DNA of 14,577 nucleotides from an uncultured Clostridia bacterium (GTDB taxonomy: Bacteria; Bacillota; Clostridia; Christensenellales; Borkfalkiaceae), in contig CAKQMM010000009.1 of assembly GCA_934254755.1 (NCBI GenBank), positions 1 to 14,577 of the forward strand, in the 5' to 3' direction. The position numbers were made by a program, and so were the translations under genes. Shown piece after piece: positions 13,010 through 14,577 of this stretch (within the stretch, counting starts at the first letter, position 1; every line of letters begins with the position of its first letter). The notes beneath the pieces were generated by a model. The model searched no databases and was not told where the DNA came from. It was given only the letters and a program-made list of their open reading frames with translations.

Positions 13010-14577
13010 ATGCAATCGAAAAAACTCTGCTATAAAAGCGTTTTAAAGTACATGTTCGTGTTATTATCTACGTTTTTGCTCACGAAGACCGTCCGCACGG
13101 ACTCTTTTTTAGGGCTGCCGTTTTACACGGCGGCAATGTACCTCAACTTTAACCCGTTCATAACTTCCGCCGCCTTTATTATTTCGTTCGCGCCGCTAAA
13201 ATCTCTCAACTTAATAATCGCGGCGACTATCGTAGCCGTGTCGGAAACGCTTATTTTCACCGCTTACAAAAAACGGGGCGCGCGCGTCAAGGGCGAACTT
13301 ATAGTTTACTGCGTGTTTTTTGCGGCGGTTTTCGTGCCGTTTGCTAAAAACGCAAGCTTGGTTTACGCGATATCCGAAGGCGCGGTGACGGTAATTTTAA
13401 CCTTTGCGTTCATTTTAGCCTTGCGCGCGATAGTTTATAAACGGCTCGACTACAAAACCACCCTCGAAGAAAACGTTGCGGTTTCCCTCTACCTTATTGC
13501 GGCAGGGCTCGGATTTTTAAGATATTTCGGCTTAAACGCCATGCGTTCGATAGATATTTTACTCATTTTATACGCCGTTTATCTCTTCCGCGGCGACGGT
13601 AGAGCGGTTATTTCGGCGATAGTTTTATCTCTTCCCGTGGCGGTGTTTTCGCTTGAGTTTACGCCCGTCGCAACGTACGCGCTCCTCGCGATTGCGGGCG
13701 CGGTTTTTATAAGAACTTCTTACGTCGTTTCAGCCTTCGTCATACTATTATGCGACCTTGTATTTATGGTGTTTTTCAACCTATACGGGGCTTTTAACTA
13801 CTACGACGTGTTTTACGACATCGTGCCGACGATAATTTTCGTATTCACTCCGCCCGCCTTTTTAAAGTCGCTTAAAAAACGCGTCGCGGCGTTTGAAGAT
13901 AAGCGATTAGCAGACGCGTCGCTCAACAAGTTAAGAAGCAATTTGTCGGCGAAACTCTACGGCGTAAGCGACGTTTTCACCGAAATGCAGTCGAGTTTTT
14001 TAAGGCTTAAAGAAAGCGTCGGCTCGGAGGCGGAAATAATCTCTAAAATGGCGGACGAAATCGTAAAAAACGTTTGCGGGGCTTGCCCGTGGGCGGAGCG
14101 TTGCAGGCAAAAAAGCATGCCCGATAAAGACGAACTTATTAAAATTTTAACCGTCGGGGTGGCGAAAAACCGCGCGTCGTTTATAGACCTTACGAAGAAT
14201 TTTACCGAAACTTGCGGATACGCAAACTCCGTCGTGTACGAAATGAACGCGTTGATAGCTAAGTATAAAGAAAAACTTAAAGAAAGCCGCGACGTAAGCG
14301 GCGGCAAAGAACTTATTATGATGCAGTCCGAGGGGGTTGCGGAGGCGTTGAAAGGCTTAGCCGCCGGCTTAAACGCGACCGTTTCGGAAGACGCGAAGAT
14401 GCGCAAAACCGTCCGCAGAAAGCTTTCGGAGTACGGAATTTTAGCCGACGAAATAGTTTGCTACGACGGCGATGGCGACGGGTTTTGCGAGCTTATTCTT
14501 AAAAAGAGCGATATTTTGTCCGATAATTTTTACAAGGCTATGAACGAAGCCTTCGGCGAAGAAACGGCGGTGACGGA
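13010..14577 (+). CDS. spoIIE: Stage II sporulation protein E (SpoIIE), N-terminal membrane and central regions; 3' end outside the window
   Basis: SpoIIE is a membrane PP2C-type phosphatase that dephosphorylates SpoIIAA and so activates sigma-F in the forespore; it also associates with the polar septum. The 522 codons seen are open to the right edge. Residues about 10-300 form a series of hydrophobic helices (for example FVLLSTFLLTKTV, AVILTFAFILALRAI-like stretches and a final IIFVFTPPAFLKSLKKR), matching the multi-span N terminus of the family. A helical cytoplasmic region follows (about 305-345) with NLSAKLYGVSDVFTEMQSSF. The cysteine cluster VCGACPWAERC (Cys356, Cys359, Cys365) is characteristic of SpoIIE, which also has it before the phosphatase domain. 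The PP2C catalytic domain lies beyond the window. The start has an SD GAGGTG five bases before the ATG, inside a hairpin. The predicted Spo0A-box promoter upstream supports the identification. This is the clearest sign that the organism encodes endospore formation. Confidence 0.88.
   Translation, partial: MQSKKLCYKSVLKYMFVLLSTFLLTKTVRTDSFLGLPFYTAAMYLNFNPFITSAAFIISFAPLKSLNLIIAATIVAVSETLIFTAYKKRGARVKGELIVYCVFFAAVFVPFAKNASLVYAISEGAVTVILTFAFILALRAIVYKRLDYKTTLEENVAVSLYLIAAGLGFLRYFGLNAMRSIDILLILYAVYLFRGDGRAVISAIVLSLPVAVFSLEFTPVATYALLAIAGAVFIRTSYVVSAFVILLCDLVFMVFFNLYGAFNYYDVFYDIVPTIIFVFTPPAFLKSLKKRVAAFEDKRLADASLNKLRSNLSAKLYGVSDVFTEMQSSFLRLKESVGSEAEIISKMADEIVKNVCGACPWAERCRQKSMPDKDELIKILTVGVAKNRASFIDLTKNFTETCGYANSVVYEMNALIAKYKEKLKESRDVSGGKELIMMQSEGVAEALKGLAAGLNATVSEDAKMRKTVRRKLSEYGILADEIVCYDGDGDGFCELILKKSDILSDNFYKAMNEAFGEETAVT

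Noticed and set aside
13957..14406. Minus-strand open frame of 149 codons opposite spoIIE
   Set aside because: It lies over the clearly conserved central region of spoIIE and has no supporting motif.

Overview
The window looks like chromosomal DNA of an endospore-forming, low-to-mid GC Gram-positive bacterium (Bacillota, Clostridia-like). The evidence is a recognisable spoIIE 5' half with a Spo0A-box promoter, the Firmicutes-type core order rpsB-tsf-pyrH-frr-uppS-cdsA-dxr-rseP, a Clostridia-type galactokinase, an EcfA1-type ATPase, clear SD sequences and sigma-A-like promoters. UGG codes Trp and UGA stops, so genetic code 11 applies. The genus cannot be named from the sequence alone.

Layout, left to right. 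On the minus strand (1-6939, read right to left) lies frr-uppS-cdsA-dxr-rseP, tightly packed or overlapping, followed by two uncharacterised membrane proteins that each carry a CxxC zinc ribbon (1759-2238 and 577-1692). An intrinsic terminator follows, then the 5' part of ecfA1, cut by the window edge. This unit has its own promoter (6979-7007).

On the plus strand, 7126-8868 encodes an unrecognised cytoplasmic TIM-barrel-like protein, probably a glycoside hydrolase relative. It sits in the middle of the normally continuous pyrH-frr junction. Its promoter ends so close to the ATG that the mRNA looks leaderless, and its control region is framed by a perfect 13-bp inverted repeat. The following 309-bp gap holds a GC-rich hairpin, a repeat-like motif and a large nested palindrome that can serve as a terminator for both convergent transcripts.

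Back on the minus strand are pyrH (9178-9882) and rpsB-tsf (11407-9952), with a strong hairpin terminator between tsf and pyrH and a good promoter plus structured leader before rpsB. Diverging from rpsB is galK (11680-12894, plus strand), with a near-consensus promoter. spoIIE follows (13010 to the right edge), behind a predicted Spo0A/sigma-A promoter and a leader that folds over its own ribosome-binding site.

Functionally, the core cluster joins translation (S2, EF-Ts, RRF), pyrimidine nucleotide supply (UMP kinase), isoprenoid and undecaprenyl carrier synthesis (Dxr, UppS), phospholipid synthesis (CdsA) and membrane proteolysis (RseP). The accessory interest lies in the gene inserted into that cluster, the zinc-ribbon membrane protein pair, and several structured intergenic elements. 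No complete novel multi-gene system can be demonstrated here.
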